Source: VAZQ01 sp036406655 (GTDB lineage: Bacteria; Pseudomonadota; Alphaproteobacteria; Rhizobiales; Xanthobacteraceae). From it: a stretch of DNA of 33,140 nucleotides. Where the stretch lies: the NCBI GenBank assembly GCA_036406655.1, contig DASXAP010000192.1, positions 1 to 33,140 of the forward strand, given 5' to 3'. Of this stretch, positions 9,659 through 17,468 are shown in pieces (position 1 is the stretch's first letter; the number at the start of each line of letters is the position of its first letter). The notes below the pieces were generated by a model, which saw nothing but the letters and a program-made list of their open reading frames with translations, made no database searches and was not told the origin of the DNA. The translations under genes and the position numbers were made by a program.

Positions 9659-10570
9659 TCAGGCGATGCGGTAGCGGGCATCGAGCGCAGGGGCTCCGTC
9701 GGTCTTGACGCGGCCGCGCGCCGCCAGATCCTCGAGGTGGGCCAGCACCGACAGCCCGGCGGCCGCGGTCAGGCGCGGATCGAGCCCCACATAGATTGCG
9801 CGCACGAGGCTCGGGATGTCGGTTTCACCCGCGCCCAGCCGCTGCAGGATCGCCGCCTCGCGGGCCTGCCGGTGGCGGATGTAGTGCGCGACGAAGCGCG
9901 GCGCCTCGCGCACCGCCCCGCCGTGACCCGGCAGATAGATCGGCTCTCTGCGGCGGGCGAGCTTGTGCAGCGAGGCGATGTAGTCGCTCATCGCCCCGTC
10001 CGGCGGCGCCACCACCGGGGTCGACCACGCCATCACGTGGTCGCCGGAGAAGATCAGCTCCGCCTCCTTCAGCGCGAACGCCATGTGATTGGCGGTGTGG
10101 CCGGGCGTGGTCAGCGCTTCGATGGTCCAGCCGGCGCCGCTGACGACCTCGCCGTCCTCGAGCGCACGGTCGGGCCGGAACTCGGTATCGTTGCTGGCGT
10201 CGAGGCGCGGCGCCTCGCCGAGGTTGAGCGGCCGGGCCGGGCGGTGCGGTCCTTCCGCGAGGACCAGCGCGCCGGTGGCCGACTTGATGCGCGGCACCGC
10301 CGGCGAATGGTCGCGATGGGTATGGGTGACGAAGACGTGGGTGACGGTTTCCCCGCGAACCGCGTGCAGCAGCGCCGCGATATGCGCCTCGTCGAGCGGC
10401 CCGGGATCGATGATCGCCACCCGGCCGCGGCCGACGATGTAGGTCAGCGTCCCCTTGAAGGTGAACGGCCCGGGATTGTCGGCCAGGAGCCGCCGCACGC
10501 CGGGCACGACCTCCTCGACCTGCCCGGGGGCAAGCTCGAGGCTGCGGTCGAAGGGGATGTCATCGGACAT
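9659..10570 (-). CDS. MBL-fold (metallo-beta-lactamase superfamily) hydrolase
   Basis: A 303-aa metallo-hydrolase. Ligand motifs are in order: HTHRDH (83-88), His158 in TTPGHTANH, Asp177 in FSGDHVM and His216 in LPGHGG, the full binuclear-zinc set. A C-terminal helical, winged-helix-like part (about 225-290, HRQAREAAILQRLGAG...DIPSLVRAIY) resembles the LACTB2-like branch, which includes hydrolases and RNases of unclear physiological substrate. There is no signal peptide, so it is cytoplasmic. I see no convincing Shine-Dalgarno before ATG 10570. It lies downstream of the VOC gene (137 nt, containing a type 2 repeat) and could be cotranscribed with it. Both are enclosed by inverted type 1 repeats. 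The specific substrate is unknown. Confidence 0.9.
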   Translation of the reverse strand: MSDDIPFDRSLELAPGQVEEVVPGVRRLLADNPGPFTFKGTLTYIVGRGRVAIIDPGPLDEAHIAALLHAVRGETVTHVFVTHTHRDHSPAVPRIKSATGALVLAEGPHRPARPLNLGEAPRLDASNDTEFRPDRALEDGEVVSGAGWTIEALTTPGHTANHMAFALKEAELIFSGDHVMAWSTPVVAPPDGAMSDYIASLHKLARRREPIYLPGHGGAVREAPRFVAHYIRHRQAREAAILQRLGAGETDIPSLVRAIYVGLDPRLTAAAGLSVLAHLEDLAARGRVKTDGAPALDARYRIA

Positions 10571-10607
10571 TAGGCTACAAGGACGTATTCCAGCCTACAC
10601 CTCCGCA

Positions 10608-10698
10608 CGTCATGCCCGCGCTTGTCGCGGGCATCCACGTCTTGTTTTCGGCTTGCGCAGAAAGGCGTGGATGGCCGGGACAAGCCCGGCCATGACGA
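10608..10698. repeat. Dispersed palindromic repeat, type 2 (copy 1)
   Basis: A 91-bp element starting CGTCATGCCCGCG and ending CCGGCCATGACGA, with internal CATCCACGTCTT and AAGGCGTGGATGG arms. The outer and inner arms pair imperfectly to form a long hairpin. It fills the gap between the MBL start and the VOC stop. A related copy is at 25208-25293. This consensus resembles a repeat common in Rhizobiales intergenic DNA (recalled, not searched). Confidence 0.85.
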
Positions 10699-10707
10699 AG
10701 TCACCGA

Positions 10708-11658
10708 TCAGCCGAGCCTGCGGCCGATGATGTCCTCGCACCGCTCGCCGCTCTGCCCCTCGCCGAGATAGAGCGCGCCCGACATGGCGGCCCGCATCCG
10801 ATTCGACGGCGGGCCGGCCGTGCCCCAGCGATCCGGACCGGGCACGGCCTTGCTCCAGTAGGTTGCATCCATGGGAACGTGGGTGGCGTCATCGAGCTGA
10901 TCGAGCTCGGTGGTGTATTCGGCGACGAAGCCGTTGGGCTCGATGAAATACGAGAACACGTTGTTGCCGGGGCCGTGCCGCCCCACCCCCCATTCGATGT
11001 CGTAGCCGCGCTGCCTGACCCGGCCGGCGCCCCGCATCAGCCCGTCGATGCTCGGCAGCTCGTAGGCGACGTGATTGAGCGAGGGGCCGTTGTTGCGGAA
11101 GATCGCCAGGCTGTGGTGGTCGGCGCTGCAGCGCAGAAACTCCATCATCTGCGTGCTGTCGGACAGCTTGAAGCCGAGCACGTCGATGAAGAACGGGATC
11201 TGGTCGTCGGTGCGCGCGCTGTTGAGCACCACATGGCTGATCTTGGTCGGCCGCGAGCGGTCGAGCGCCGCGTCCGGATGCTGGGCGAGGTGCGAGGAGA
11301 TGCTCATCGGCAGCCCGTCCGGATTGCGGAAGCGGAAGCCGTAACCGCCGCCGGCCGCGGCCGGGAGCGCCGCGGGCGCCGCGGTCACCTCGACGCCATA
11401 GGCCTTGGCCCTGCCGTGCAGCGCGTCGACCGCGGCACGATCCGGCGCCGCGAAGTGCACGCCGAGCAGCGCCGGCTTTGCCCGCTCGCGAATCGTGAGC
11501 ACATGGTGCTCGCTGCCGGTCGCACGAAACTGCATGCTGTCGCCCTCGGCCGCGACCTCCTCCAGCGCCCAGGCCTTGCTGTAGAACTCCGCCGAACGAT
11601 GCAGATCGCGCACCCCGAGCTCGATGCTGCGCACGCCGGTCACCCTGCTGTTCGTCAT
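10708..11658 (-). CDS. Two-domain VOC protein, extradiol-dioxygenase-like
   Basis: A 316-aa protein with two vicinal-oxygen-chelate domains (about 7-125 and 138-255). The C-terminal domain holds a complete extradiol-type iron triad: His142 (ISHVVLNS), His196 (LNHVAYEL) and Glu247 (AEYTTEL). Conserved second-sphere residues appear in ADHHSLAIF (about 180-187). The N-terminal domain lacks the triad, as in type I extradiol dioxygenases where only the C-terminal domain is catalytic. The likely activity is ring-cleaving oxygenation of a catecholic substrate, unspecified. ATG 11658 (MTNSRVTGV) is preceded by AAGAGG. The open frame extending further upstream runs into the type 1 repeat and is not protein-like. 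A C-terminal extension of about 60 residues lies beyond the second VOC domain. Confidence 0.87.
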   Translation of the reverse strand: MTNSRVTGVRSIELGVRDLHRSAEFYSKAWALEEVAAEGDSMQFRATGSEHHVLTIRERAKPALLGVHFAAPDRAAVDALHGRAKAYGVEVTAAPAALPAAAGGGYGFRFRNPDGLPMSISSHLAQHPDAALDRSRPTKISHVVLNSARTDDQIPFFIDVLGFKLSDSTQMMEFLRCSADHHSLAIFRNNGPSLNHVAYELPSIDGLMRGAGRVRQRGYDIEWGVGRHGPGNNVFSYFIEPNGFVAEYTTELDQLDDATHVPMDATYWSKAVPGPDRWGTAGPPSNRMRAAMSGALYLGEGQSGERCEDIIGRRLG

Positions 11659-11733
11659 GGAAGCACCTCTTGCCGTCGCTGGTGAGCGAATCTCGCATAT
11701 TGAGGAAAACCCGGCAACGGCGCCGCGGGACCG

Positions 11734-11832
11734 GTAGGATGGGTGGAGCGCGCGCTTGCGCGCGCGATACCCATCTCTCACGCGCGATCGTCTGATGGGT
11801 ATCGCCCGCTGCGCGGGCTCCACCCATCCTAC
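11734..11832. repeat. Dispersed palindromic repeat, type 1 (copy 2, inverted)
   Basis: A 99-bp palindrome with the same GTAGGATGGGTGGAG ... CTCCACCCATCCTAC ends as the copy at 9524-9627. Its right arm is the exact reverse complement of that copy's left arm over 40 nt. The left arm has a GCGCGCGCTTGCGCGCGC hairpin in place of GCCCGCGCAGCGGGC. It lies 11 nt beyond the stop of the flavin oxidoreductase gene and about 75 nt upstream of the VOC start, so it could terminate the operon coming from the right. Confidence 0.85.
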
Positions 11833-11842
11833 CGCCCACGGC

Positions 11843-12886
11843 TCAGAGCCTCGCGAGCCTCGGCATCACCTCGGTCGCAAACAGCGCCAGCGAGCGCAAT
11901 GCCTCGCTGAGCGTCATCGCGCCGAGGAACAGATAGCTGAGCAGGTAGTTCACGCCGAGCTCGGCCACCTGCCGCTCGATCTCCTCGGTGACCTGCTGCG
12001 GGGTCCCGGCGATCACCGAGCCGTCCGCCACGCAGTCCTCGAAGCTCGCCCCGCGCGGGACATTGAGGCGCGAGGTCAGGCCGGTGACGCCGTGCTTGTC
12101 GCGCAGCCAGTTCAATTGCGAGAGATGCAGCTCCATCGCCGGCTTGCCGAAGCGTCTCGCCTCGGCCTCGGTGTCGGCGACGAAGATGTGCCGCAGCACG
12201 CCGATCGCGGCGCCGCCGGGGAACTCGGCCTTGGGCTGGGCCGCCCCGCCGCGCCGGGCCAGCGCCGCCTTGAACGCGTCGATATTGGTCTTGGCGAAGG
12301 GAGTGGGGCCGAGGCTGACGAAATGCATCCCCTGCTCGCCCGCCCAGGTTGCGCCGATCGTGTTGGAGGAGCCGTACCAGAACGCCGGGTGCGGCTGCTG
12401 CAGCGGCCGCAGCGCGATCGGCACGCCCTCGTACCTGTAATGGGGCCCGGCATGGGTGAGCGTGTCCGAGGTCAGGCCGGCGCTGAGGCAATTGAAGGCG
12501 TCGATGAAAATCTCGCGCGAGTCCTCGTGCTCGATCCGGTGATATTTGAGCTCGAAGGGAGAGACGCCGCGGCCCACGCCCACCTCCAGCCGCCCGTAGC
12601 TCAGATGATCGAGCATGCAGATTTCCTCGATCAGGCGCAGCGGCGAGTAGAGCGGCAAGAGATAGACGAGCGGCCCGAGCCGCATGCGGGAGGTGGCGCG
12701 CGCGACCGCACCGAGATAGACCCCCGGCACCGGGACCATGTTGAGCGGGGTGGCGTGGTGCTCGGCGACGTGCAGGCACCAGATGCCGGCCTCCTCGGCG
12801 GCCCTGGCAAAGGCCAACCGCTCGTCGAACAACGTAGCCAGCGGCCGCTGTCCGTTCTCGACGTGATCGAACAGCCCGATCTTCAT
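11843..12886 (-). CDS. LLM-class (luciferase-like) flavin-dependent oxidoreductase
   Basis: A 347-aa TIM-barrel flavin enzyme of the bacterial luciferase family. Seen: MKIGLFDHVENG at the start, CLHVAEHHATP (about 37-47, the AEHH flavin-site motif), RMRLGPLVYLLPLYSPLRLIEEICMLDHLSYGRLEVGVGRGVSPFE (about 68-112), and a C-terminal YLLSYLFLGAMT...LRSLALFATEVMPRL characteristic of the family. Members are monooxygenases or reductases that use reduced FMN or F420; the substrate cannot be inferred. Its ATG overlaps the TGA of the upstream TctC gene (ATGA, 4 nt), showing translational coupling. It is the last gene of the operon starting at 17180. Confidence 0.92.
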   Translation of the reverse strand: MKIGLFDHVENGQRPLATLFDERLAFARAAEEAGIWCLHVAEHHATPLNMVPVPGVYLGAVARATSRMRLGPLVYLLPLYSPLRLIEEICMLDHLSYGRLEVGVGRGVSPFELKYHRIEHEDSREIFIDAFNCLSAGLTSDTLTHAGPHYRYEGVPIALRPLQQPHPAFWYGSSNTIGATWAGEQGMHFVSLGPTPFAKTNIDAFKAALARRGGAAQPKAEFPGGAAIGVLRHIFVADTEAEARRFGKPAMELHLSQLNWLRDKHGVTGLTSRLNVPRGASFEDCVADGSVIAGTPQQVTEEIERQVAELGVNYLLSYLFLGAMTLSEALRSLALFATEVMPRLARL

Positions 12887-13902
12887 CTTTCGTCCAGTCG
12901 CCCGATCCTGCGGATCACCGGGATGAGCCGCTTCGCGTCCGCATCGACGAAGGCGGCGAATTCCGGCTGGTCCATATACGCCGGCGGGCTGTTGGCCTTG
13001 ACGAAGATCGACGTCACCTGCGCATCCGCCATGACCTCGCGCATCGCCTCGCGCAGCCGCGTCACGACCGGCGCAGGCGTGCCCTTGGGGACGAACACGC
13101 CGGCCCAGATGTAGTACTCGACGTCGCGATAGCCGAGCTCGATCATGGTCGGGATGTCGGCAAGCTCCGCGGTGCGGCGGCCGCCCCAGTTGGCGAGGAG
13201 GCGTGCGGCGCCGCTCTGCACGTGCGGATGGATCGGGCCGGGCGCCTGCGCGGTGAGATCGACCTGCGCTCCGAGGAAGGCGGTCAGCGCCGGCCCGCCG
13301 CCGCGATAGGGCACGTGCAGCAGCCTGATGCCGGCGGCCTGCTGGAGCATCTCGAAAGGAACGTGCGCGGCGCCGTAATTTCCCGACGAGCTGAACGAGA
13401 TCTGTCCCGGTCGCCGCTTCGCATCGGCCACGAGATCGGCGAGGGTGGCATAGGGTGAATCGCGGCGCACCGCGAGCACGCCCGGGTCGGCCAGCACCCG
13501 CGCCACCGGGGTGAGCTGATCGAGCTCGTAGGACGGCTTGCGACCGTAGAGACGCTCGGCCTCGGGCAGGAACGTCATCGAGGAGAGCGCCATCAGCAGC
13601 GTGTGACCGTCGGGCTCGGCGCGCGCCGCCGCCGCATTCCCGAGCATGCCGCCGGCGCCGGAGCGGTTATCGACCACGACCGAGCGGCCGAGAATCCGTT
13701 CGAGCGCCGCCGCCACCGGCCGCGCGGCGAGATCCGCCTGCCCGCCGGGCGGAAACGGAACGATCATCGTGATGCTGCGCGTGGGCCAGCCCTGCGCCCG
13801 CACCGAGGGTGCGAGGAGGAGCATGGCCATGCCGATCAGAGCGGAAGCAACCAAGGCGGCCGGACGCGCCGCCGCCCGCGATCGTGTCGCATGCTCTCGC
13901 AT
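12883..13902 (-). CDS. TctC/Bug-family periplasmic solute receptor (first of two)
   Basis: A 339-aa tripartite tricarboxylate transporter receptor. It has a signal peptide at about 1-36 (hydrophobic LVASALIGMAMLLLAP, then SVRAQ) and the mature start QGWPTRSITMIVPFPPGGQADLAAR, the typical Bug N-terminal ligand loop. Other Bug signatures are NRSGAGGMLGNAAAA, SSSGNYGAAHVPFEMLQ, HVPYRGGGPALTAFLGAQVDL and VFVPKGTPAPVV. Such receptors bind carboxylates, sugar acids or amides. Its ATG shares one base with the TGA of the dehydratase gene (TGATG), so it is translationally coupled. No TctA or TctB membrane component is present in the window, so the transporter must be elsewhere, or the protein acts as a sensor. 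The open frame continues upstream only as antisense-type sequence inside the dehydratase gene. Confidence 0.92.
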   Translation of the reverse strand: MREHATRSRAAARPAALVASALIGMAMLLLAPSVRAQGWPTRSITMIVPFPPGGQADLAARPVAAALERILGRSVVVDNRSGAGGMLGNAAAARAEPDGHTLLMALSSMTFLPEAERLYGRKPSYELDQLTPVARVLADPGVLAVRRDSPYATLADLVADAKRRPGQISFSSSGNYGAAHVPFEMLQQAAGIRLLHVPYRGGGPALTAFLGAQVDLTAQAPGPIHPHVQSGAARLLANWGGRRTAELADIPTMIELGYRDVEYYIWAGVFVPKGTPAPVVTRLREAMREVMADAQVTSIFVKANSPPAYMDQPEFAAFVDADAKRLIPVIRRIGRLDER

Positions 13903-15626
13903 CAATGGATCTCCGGCTCGGGGATCTGGCCGCGGCCGGCGAGGAAATCGAAGTCGCAGCCCTCGTCGGCCTGGCCGATGTGCAGCGAGTACATGGCGCC
14001 GTAGCCGCGCGCGTAGCGCGGCGGCGGCTGCTTCCAGGCGGCGCGGCGGCGGTCGAGCTCGGCATCGCCGACGTGCAGATGGATGCGGCGCGCGGGCACG
14101 TCGATCTCGATCGGATCGCCGTCGCGGACCAGTGCCAGGGGGCCGCCGACGAAGCTTTCCGGCGCCACGTGCAGGATGCAGGCGCCGTAGCTCGTTCCGC
14201 TCATCCGCGCATCGGAGATGCGCACCATGTCGCGCACGCCCGCCCGCACGAGCTTTCGCGGGATCGGCAGCATGCCCCATTCCGGCATGCCCGGCCCGCC
14301 CTTGGGGCCGGCGTTCTTCAGCACCAGCACGTGGTCGGGCGTGACCTCGAGATCGTCGCGCTCGACTTCGCGCGCCATGTGGCTGTAGTCCTCGAAGGCG
14401 AGCGCCGGTCCGCGGTGGCGGAGGAAGCGCTGCTCGGCGGCAGCGGGCTTCATCACGCAGCCGCGCGGGGCGAGGTTGCCGGTGAGCACGGCGGTGGCGC
14501 CTTCCGGATAGATCGGATCGGCCGGCGAGCGGATCACGTCCGGCAGATAGACCTCGGCGCCGGCTATGCTCTCGCCGACGCTCCTGCCGGTGACGGTGCG
14601 GCAGGAGAGATCGAGCCGATCGGCGAGCTGCCGCATCAGCGCGCGCAGGCCGCCGGCGTAGAAGAAATCCTCCATCAGGTATCCGCCGGAAGGGCGCACG
14701 TTGGCGAGCACCGGGATCTCGCGCGATATCGCATCGAACCGCTGCATGTCGAGCGCGATGCCGGCCCGCCGGGCCATCGCCACCACGTGGATGATGGCGT
14801 TGGTCGACCCGCCCATGGCCATGTGCACCTTGACGGCATTGTCGAAGGCGGCCGGGGTGAGAATCCGCTCGGGCGTGAGGTCCTCCCACACCATCTCGAC
14901 GATGCGCCGCCCGGCGCTCGTGCACATGCGCGGGTGTCCGGCGTCGGCCGCCGGGATCGAGGAGGCGCCGGGGAGCGTCAGTCCCAGCGCCTCGGCGACC
15001 GCCATCATCGTCGCGGCGGTGCCCATCACCATGCAGGTGCCGAACGAGCGGGCGATGCCGTTCTCGATCTCGTTCCACGCATCCTCGCCGATATTGCCGG
15101 CGCGCTTCTCGGTCCAGTACTTCCAGGCATCGGACCCGGAGCCGAGATATTGCCCGCGCCAGTTCCCGCGCAGCATCGGCCCGGCCGGCACGTAGATCGC
15201 CGGGATGCCCATGCTGATCGCCCCCATGACCAGCCCCGGCGTGGTCTTGTCGCAGCCGCCGAGCAGCACCGCGCCGTCGATGGGGTGGCTGCGCAGGAGC
15301 TCCTCGGTCTCCATGGCCAGGAGGTTGCGGTAGAGCATGGTCGAGGGCTTCACGAACGGCTCGGCGAGCGACATCGCCGGCAGCTCGAGCGGGAATCCGC
15401 CGGCCTGCAGCACCCCGCGCTTGACGTTGCCGGCGCGCGACCGCAGGTGCGCGTGGCAGGCGTTGATCTCGCTCCAGGTATTGATGATGCCGATCACCGG
15501 CCGGCCGGCGAAGTCCTCGGCATCGTAGCCCAGCTGCTTCAGCCGCGAGCGGTGGCCGAATGCGCGCAGGTCGTCGACGCCGAGCCAGCGATGGCTGCGC
15601 AGATCCTGCGCGCGCTTGCGCGTCAT
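13902..15626 (-). CDS. IlvD/Edd-family dehydratase (sugar-acid dehydratase-like)
   Basis: A 574-aa iron-sulfur dehydratase. Cluster and active-site residues are visible: Cys57 (INTWSEINACHAHL), Cys125 and Lys127 (GGCDKTTPG), Cys198 (SFGTCMVMGTAATM). The INTWSEIN...CHAHLR segment, the MLRGNWRG motif and the length resemble pentonate/aldonate dehydratases such as L-arabinonate dehydratase, more than the biosynthetic dihydroxy-acid dehydratase. That would be conversion of a sugar acid to a 2-keto-3-deoxy acid using a [2Fe-2S] cluster and Mg. The placement between carboxylate receptors agrees with sugar-acid catabolism. The ATG overlaps the Uma2 stop (ATGA) and the stop overlaps the next TctC start (TGATG). 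Exact substrate is inferred; a role in branched-chain amino acid synthesis is possible but less likely. Confidence 0.92.
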   Translation of the reverse strand: MTRKRAQDLRSHRWLGVDDLRAFGHRSRLKQLGYDAEDFAGRPVIGIINTWSEINACHAHLRSRAGNVKRGVLQAGGFPLELPAMSLAEPFVKPSTMLYRNLLAMETEELLRSHPIDGAVLLGGCDKTTPGLVMGAISMGIPAIYVPAGPMLRGNWRGQYLGSGSDAWKYWTEKRAGNIGEDAWNEIENGIARSFGTCMVMGTAATMMAVAEALGLTLPGASSIPAADAGHPRMCTSAGRRIVEMVWEDLTPERILTPAAFDNAVKVHMAMGGSTNAIIHVVAMARRAGIALDMQRFDAISREIPVLANVRPSGGYLMEDFFYAGGLRALMRQLADRLDLSCRTVTGRSVGESIAGAEVYLPDVIRSPADPIYPEGATAVLTGNLAPRGCVMKPAAAEQRFLRHRGPALAFEDYSHMAREVERDDLEVTPDHVLVLKNAGPKGGPGMPEWGMLPIPRKLVRAGVRDMVRISDARMSGTSYGACILHVAPESFVGGPLALVRDGDPIEIDVPARRIHLHVGDAELDRRRAAWKQPPPRYARGYGAMYSLHIGQADEGCDFDFLAGRGQIPEPEIH

Positions 15627-16192
15627 GCCGGCGATCTCGCCTGCGGCGGCAGCAGATCGGACACCCTGAGCTCGATGCCGGGCGGATGCAGCCGAATGAT
15701 GCCGTCGCTCACGATCCGGGTCGAGATCAGGTCGGCTTCGCCGCGCGCATGGTGGATGACGAGCGGCTTGTCGGGATCGATGATCACGTAATGGCGGACG
15801 CTCGCCACGCGAAAATAGCCCTGCAGCTTGTCACGAAGATCCGTTGCTGCATTCGACGGCGAGAGCACCTCGAAGACGGCAATCGGATTGGGGACCTCCA
15901 GCGCGTCCTTGGGAACCGGCTCCCCGCAGTAGACCAGAGCATCAGGCTGGTAGAGGCTGCGCGCATCGATGCGCACGGCTGCGCTGTCGAGGACGAACCG
16001 GCACGGCAGCTTTGCATTCGCAATGGCCGTGTCGAGAGCCCGTGCGACCCGGTACTTGACGTCTCCGTGCACGACGCGCTCGGGCGACATCGCCATCGGC
16101 ACGCCGTCGAGCAGCTCCCAGCGCTCGGCCTGGCGCTGCGCCCACGGCACGAACTCGTCGACGGACATCCGCTCCTTGCGAACGGCGGTCAT
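15623..16192 (-). CDS. Uma2-family (DUF820) PD-(D/E)XK nuclease-like protein
   Basis: A 189-aa protein of the Uma2 restriction-endonuclease-like superfamily. The fold motifs are present: Glu26 in RWELLDGVP, Asp84 in YQPDALVY, Glu108 in AVFEVLSPSN and Lys122 in DLRDKLQGYF, so the PD-(D/E)XK metal site looks intact. Biological function of Uma2 proteins is largely unknown; they are abundant in cyanobacteria and scattered elsewhere. What is odd is the context. It sits 7 nt after a TctC gene and overlaps the dehydratase start (ATGA), so it is coupled inside a metabolic operon rather than near DNA-modification or defence genes. ATG 16192 is used; an internal ATG (codon 9) at 16168 is an alternative. 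Confidence 0.9.
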   Translation of the reverse strand: MTAVRKERMSVDEFVPWAQRQAERWELLDGVPMAMSPERVVHGDVKYRVARALDTAIANAKLPCRFVLDSAAVRIDARSLYQPDALVYCGEPVPKDALEVPNPIAVFEVLSPSNAATDLRDKLQGYFRVASVRHYVIIDPDKPLVIHHARGEADLISTRIVSDGIIRLHPPGIELRVSDLLPPQARSPA

Positions 16193-16199
16193 GCAGCGG

Positions 16200-17180
16200 T
16201 CATTCCAGGGTCACGCCGCCGGCCTTGATCACCTTGGCCCATTTCTCGGTCTCGCCGGCCACGAGCTTGCCGAAATCCTCCGGGGTGCCGGGGATGAGGA
16301 TGCCGCCGAGCTCGGCGAGGTGCGCTTTCACCTTGGGATCGGCGAGGGCGGCGTTGACCTCGCTGTTGAGCCTGGCGATGACCGTTGGCGGCGTGCCCTT
16401 CGGCGCGCCCATTCCGTAGAACGCGCTCGCCTCGTAGCCGGGCACGGTCTCGGCAACCGTCGGCACCTCCGGCAGCGCCTCCGAGCGCGTCGCGGTGGTG
16501 ACCGCGAGCGCGCGCAGCTTGCCGGCGCGGATATGCGGCAGCGAGGGCGGCATGTTGTCGAAAATGACGTCGACGGTCCCGGCAAGGAGGTCGGTCAGCG
16601 CCGGCGCCGAGCCCTTGTAGGGGATGTGGGTGAGCTCGACCCCGGTCATCAGCTTGAACAGCTCGCCGGAGAGATGAACCGAGGTGCCGGTGCCCGAGGT
16701 CGCCCAGTTGATCTTGCCGGGATGCGCCTTGGCATAGGCGATGAACTCGGCCACGTTCTGCGCCGGCACCTGCGGATTGACCTCCATCACGTTCGGCACC
16801 CGCATGATGCCCGCGACCGATGTGATGTCGCGCAGGAACTTGAACGCGAGCCGCGGATAAAGCGTGGTGTTGATCGCATTGGCGGGATTGACCAGCAGCA
16901 CGGTGTAGCCGTCCGCCGCGGCGTTGACCGCCGCCTCGGTGCCGATATTGTTGCCGCCCCCCGGCTTGTTCTCGATGATGAACTGCTGGCCGAGCCGCTC
17001 GGCGAGAAATTGCGCGATGATGCGCGCGGTGATGTCGGTGCCGCCGCCGGGCGGATAGGGCACCACCCAGCGCACCGGACGTGACGGGTAATCCTGCGCG
17101 GCAGCGGTGCCGCAGAGGCCCGCCAGCAGGAGGGCGAGCCCGAGCGCCAGACGGTGGAAGGTGTTGCGGCAGCCCGGCAT
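16200..17180 (-). CDS. TctC/Bug-family periplasmic solute receptor (second of two)
   Basis: A 326-aa receptor with signal peptide at about 1-29 (LALGLALLLAGLCGTAAAQ) and mature start DYPSRPVRWVVPYPPGGGTDITAR, followed by the Bug motifs ENKPGGGNNIGTEAAVNAAADGYTVLL (in part), SGTGTSVHLSGELFKLMTGVELTHIPYKGSAPALTDLLAGTVDV and GAPKGTPPTVI. It is the first gene of a five-gene run (receptor, Uma2, dehydratase, receptor, flavin oxidoreductase). ATG 17180 is preceded by GGGAG at 9 nt and by a good sigma70-like promoter. The frame is open 49 codons further upstream, but that part spans the promoter and is not family-like. The two receptors in the operon are clearly different in sequence and so probably differ in ligand or arise from old duplication. 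Confidence 0.92.
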   Translation of the reverse strand: MPGCRNTFHRLALGLALLLAGLCGTAAAQDYPSRPVRWVVPYPPGGGTDITARIIAQFLAERLGQQFIIENKPGGGNNIGTEAAVNAAADGYTVLLVNPANAINTTLYPRLAFKFLRDITSVAGIMRVPNVMEVNPQVPAQNVAEFIAYAKAHPGKINWATSGTGTSVHLSGELFKLMTGVELTHIPYKGSAPALTDLLAGTVDVIFDNMPPSLPHIRAGKLRALAVTTATRSEALPEVPTVAETVPGYEASAFYGMGAPKGTPPTVIARLNSEVNAALADPKVKAHLAELGGILIPGTPEDFGKLVAGETEKWAKVIKAGGVTLE

Positions 17181-17216
17181 AGGGTTTCTCTCCCGCTTCG
17201 GCTCGGAGAACGAAAT

Positions 17217-17245
17217 CTTATAGAGCAGCGGCGTCGAGCGGGCAA
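17217..17245 (-). promoter_or_regulatory. Candidate sigma70-type promoter of the TctC-Uma2-dehydratase operon
   Basis: On the minus strand TTGCCC (4 of 6 matches to TTGACA) and TATAAG (5 of 6 to TATAAT) are separated by exactly 17 nt. The -10 ends about 36 nt before ATG 17180, leaving a short leader that contains the GGGAG ribosome site. Position and spacing are good; no operator is evident. Confidence 0.5.
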
Positions 17246-17410
17246 AGGCGGGGCGAGGGCGCGCAACCGGCCACGGCGCGCATCGCTGTGTCCAACATCG
17301 CGCGGCGCCCTGGTCGCGGTCGGACACTTCGTTAACGACAGCGGCCCTACGGTGCGCAAAAGCACGCTGAGCACCCGTCCGATGTCATCGCCGGGCTTTT
17401 AATAACCGCA

Positions 17411-17456
17411 GAAAGATAAAACGGGCGCGTGTTTGCCCCGAGCAGCCCGACGCGCC
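17411..17456 (-). terminator. Probable intrinsic terminator after the type I secretion genes
   Basis: On the minus strand, starting 13 nt after the adaptor stop, GGCGCGT pairs with ACGCGCC over 7 bp, with additional partial pairing in the 19-nt interior. It is followed by CGTTTTATCTTTC. A GC stem plus a T-rich tail fits Rho-independent termination and separates the secretion operon from the downstream promoter at 17217-17245. Confidence 0.5.
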
Positions 17457-17468
17457 GATGCCGGCTGA

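Noticed and set aside
12883..15078. A 731-codon open frame suggesting a fusion ending in the TctC receptor
   Set aside because: Only the last 339 codons (from 13902) resemble a protein, with signal peptide and Bug motifs. The rest is an out-of-frame reading of the dehydratase gene, which has all its cluster cysteines.
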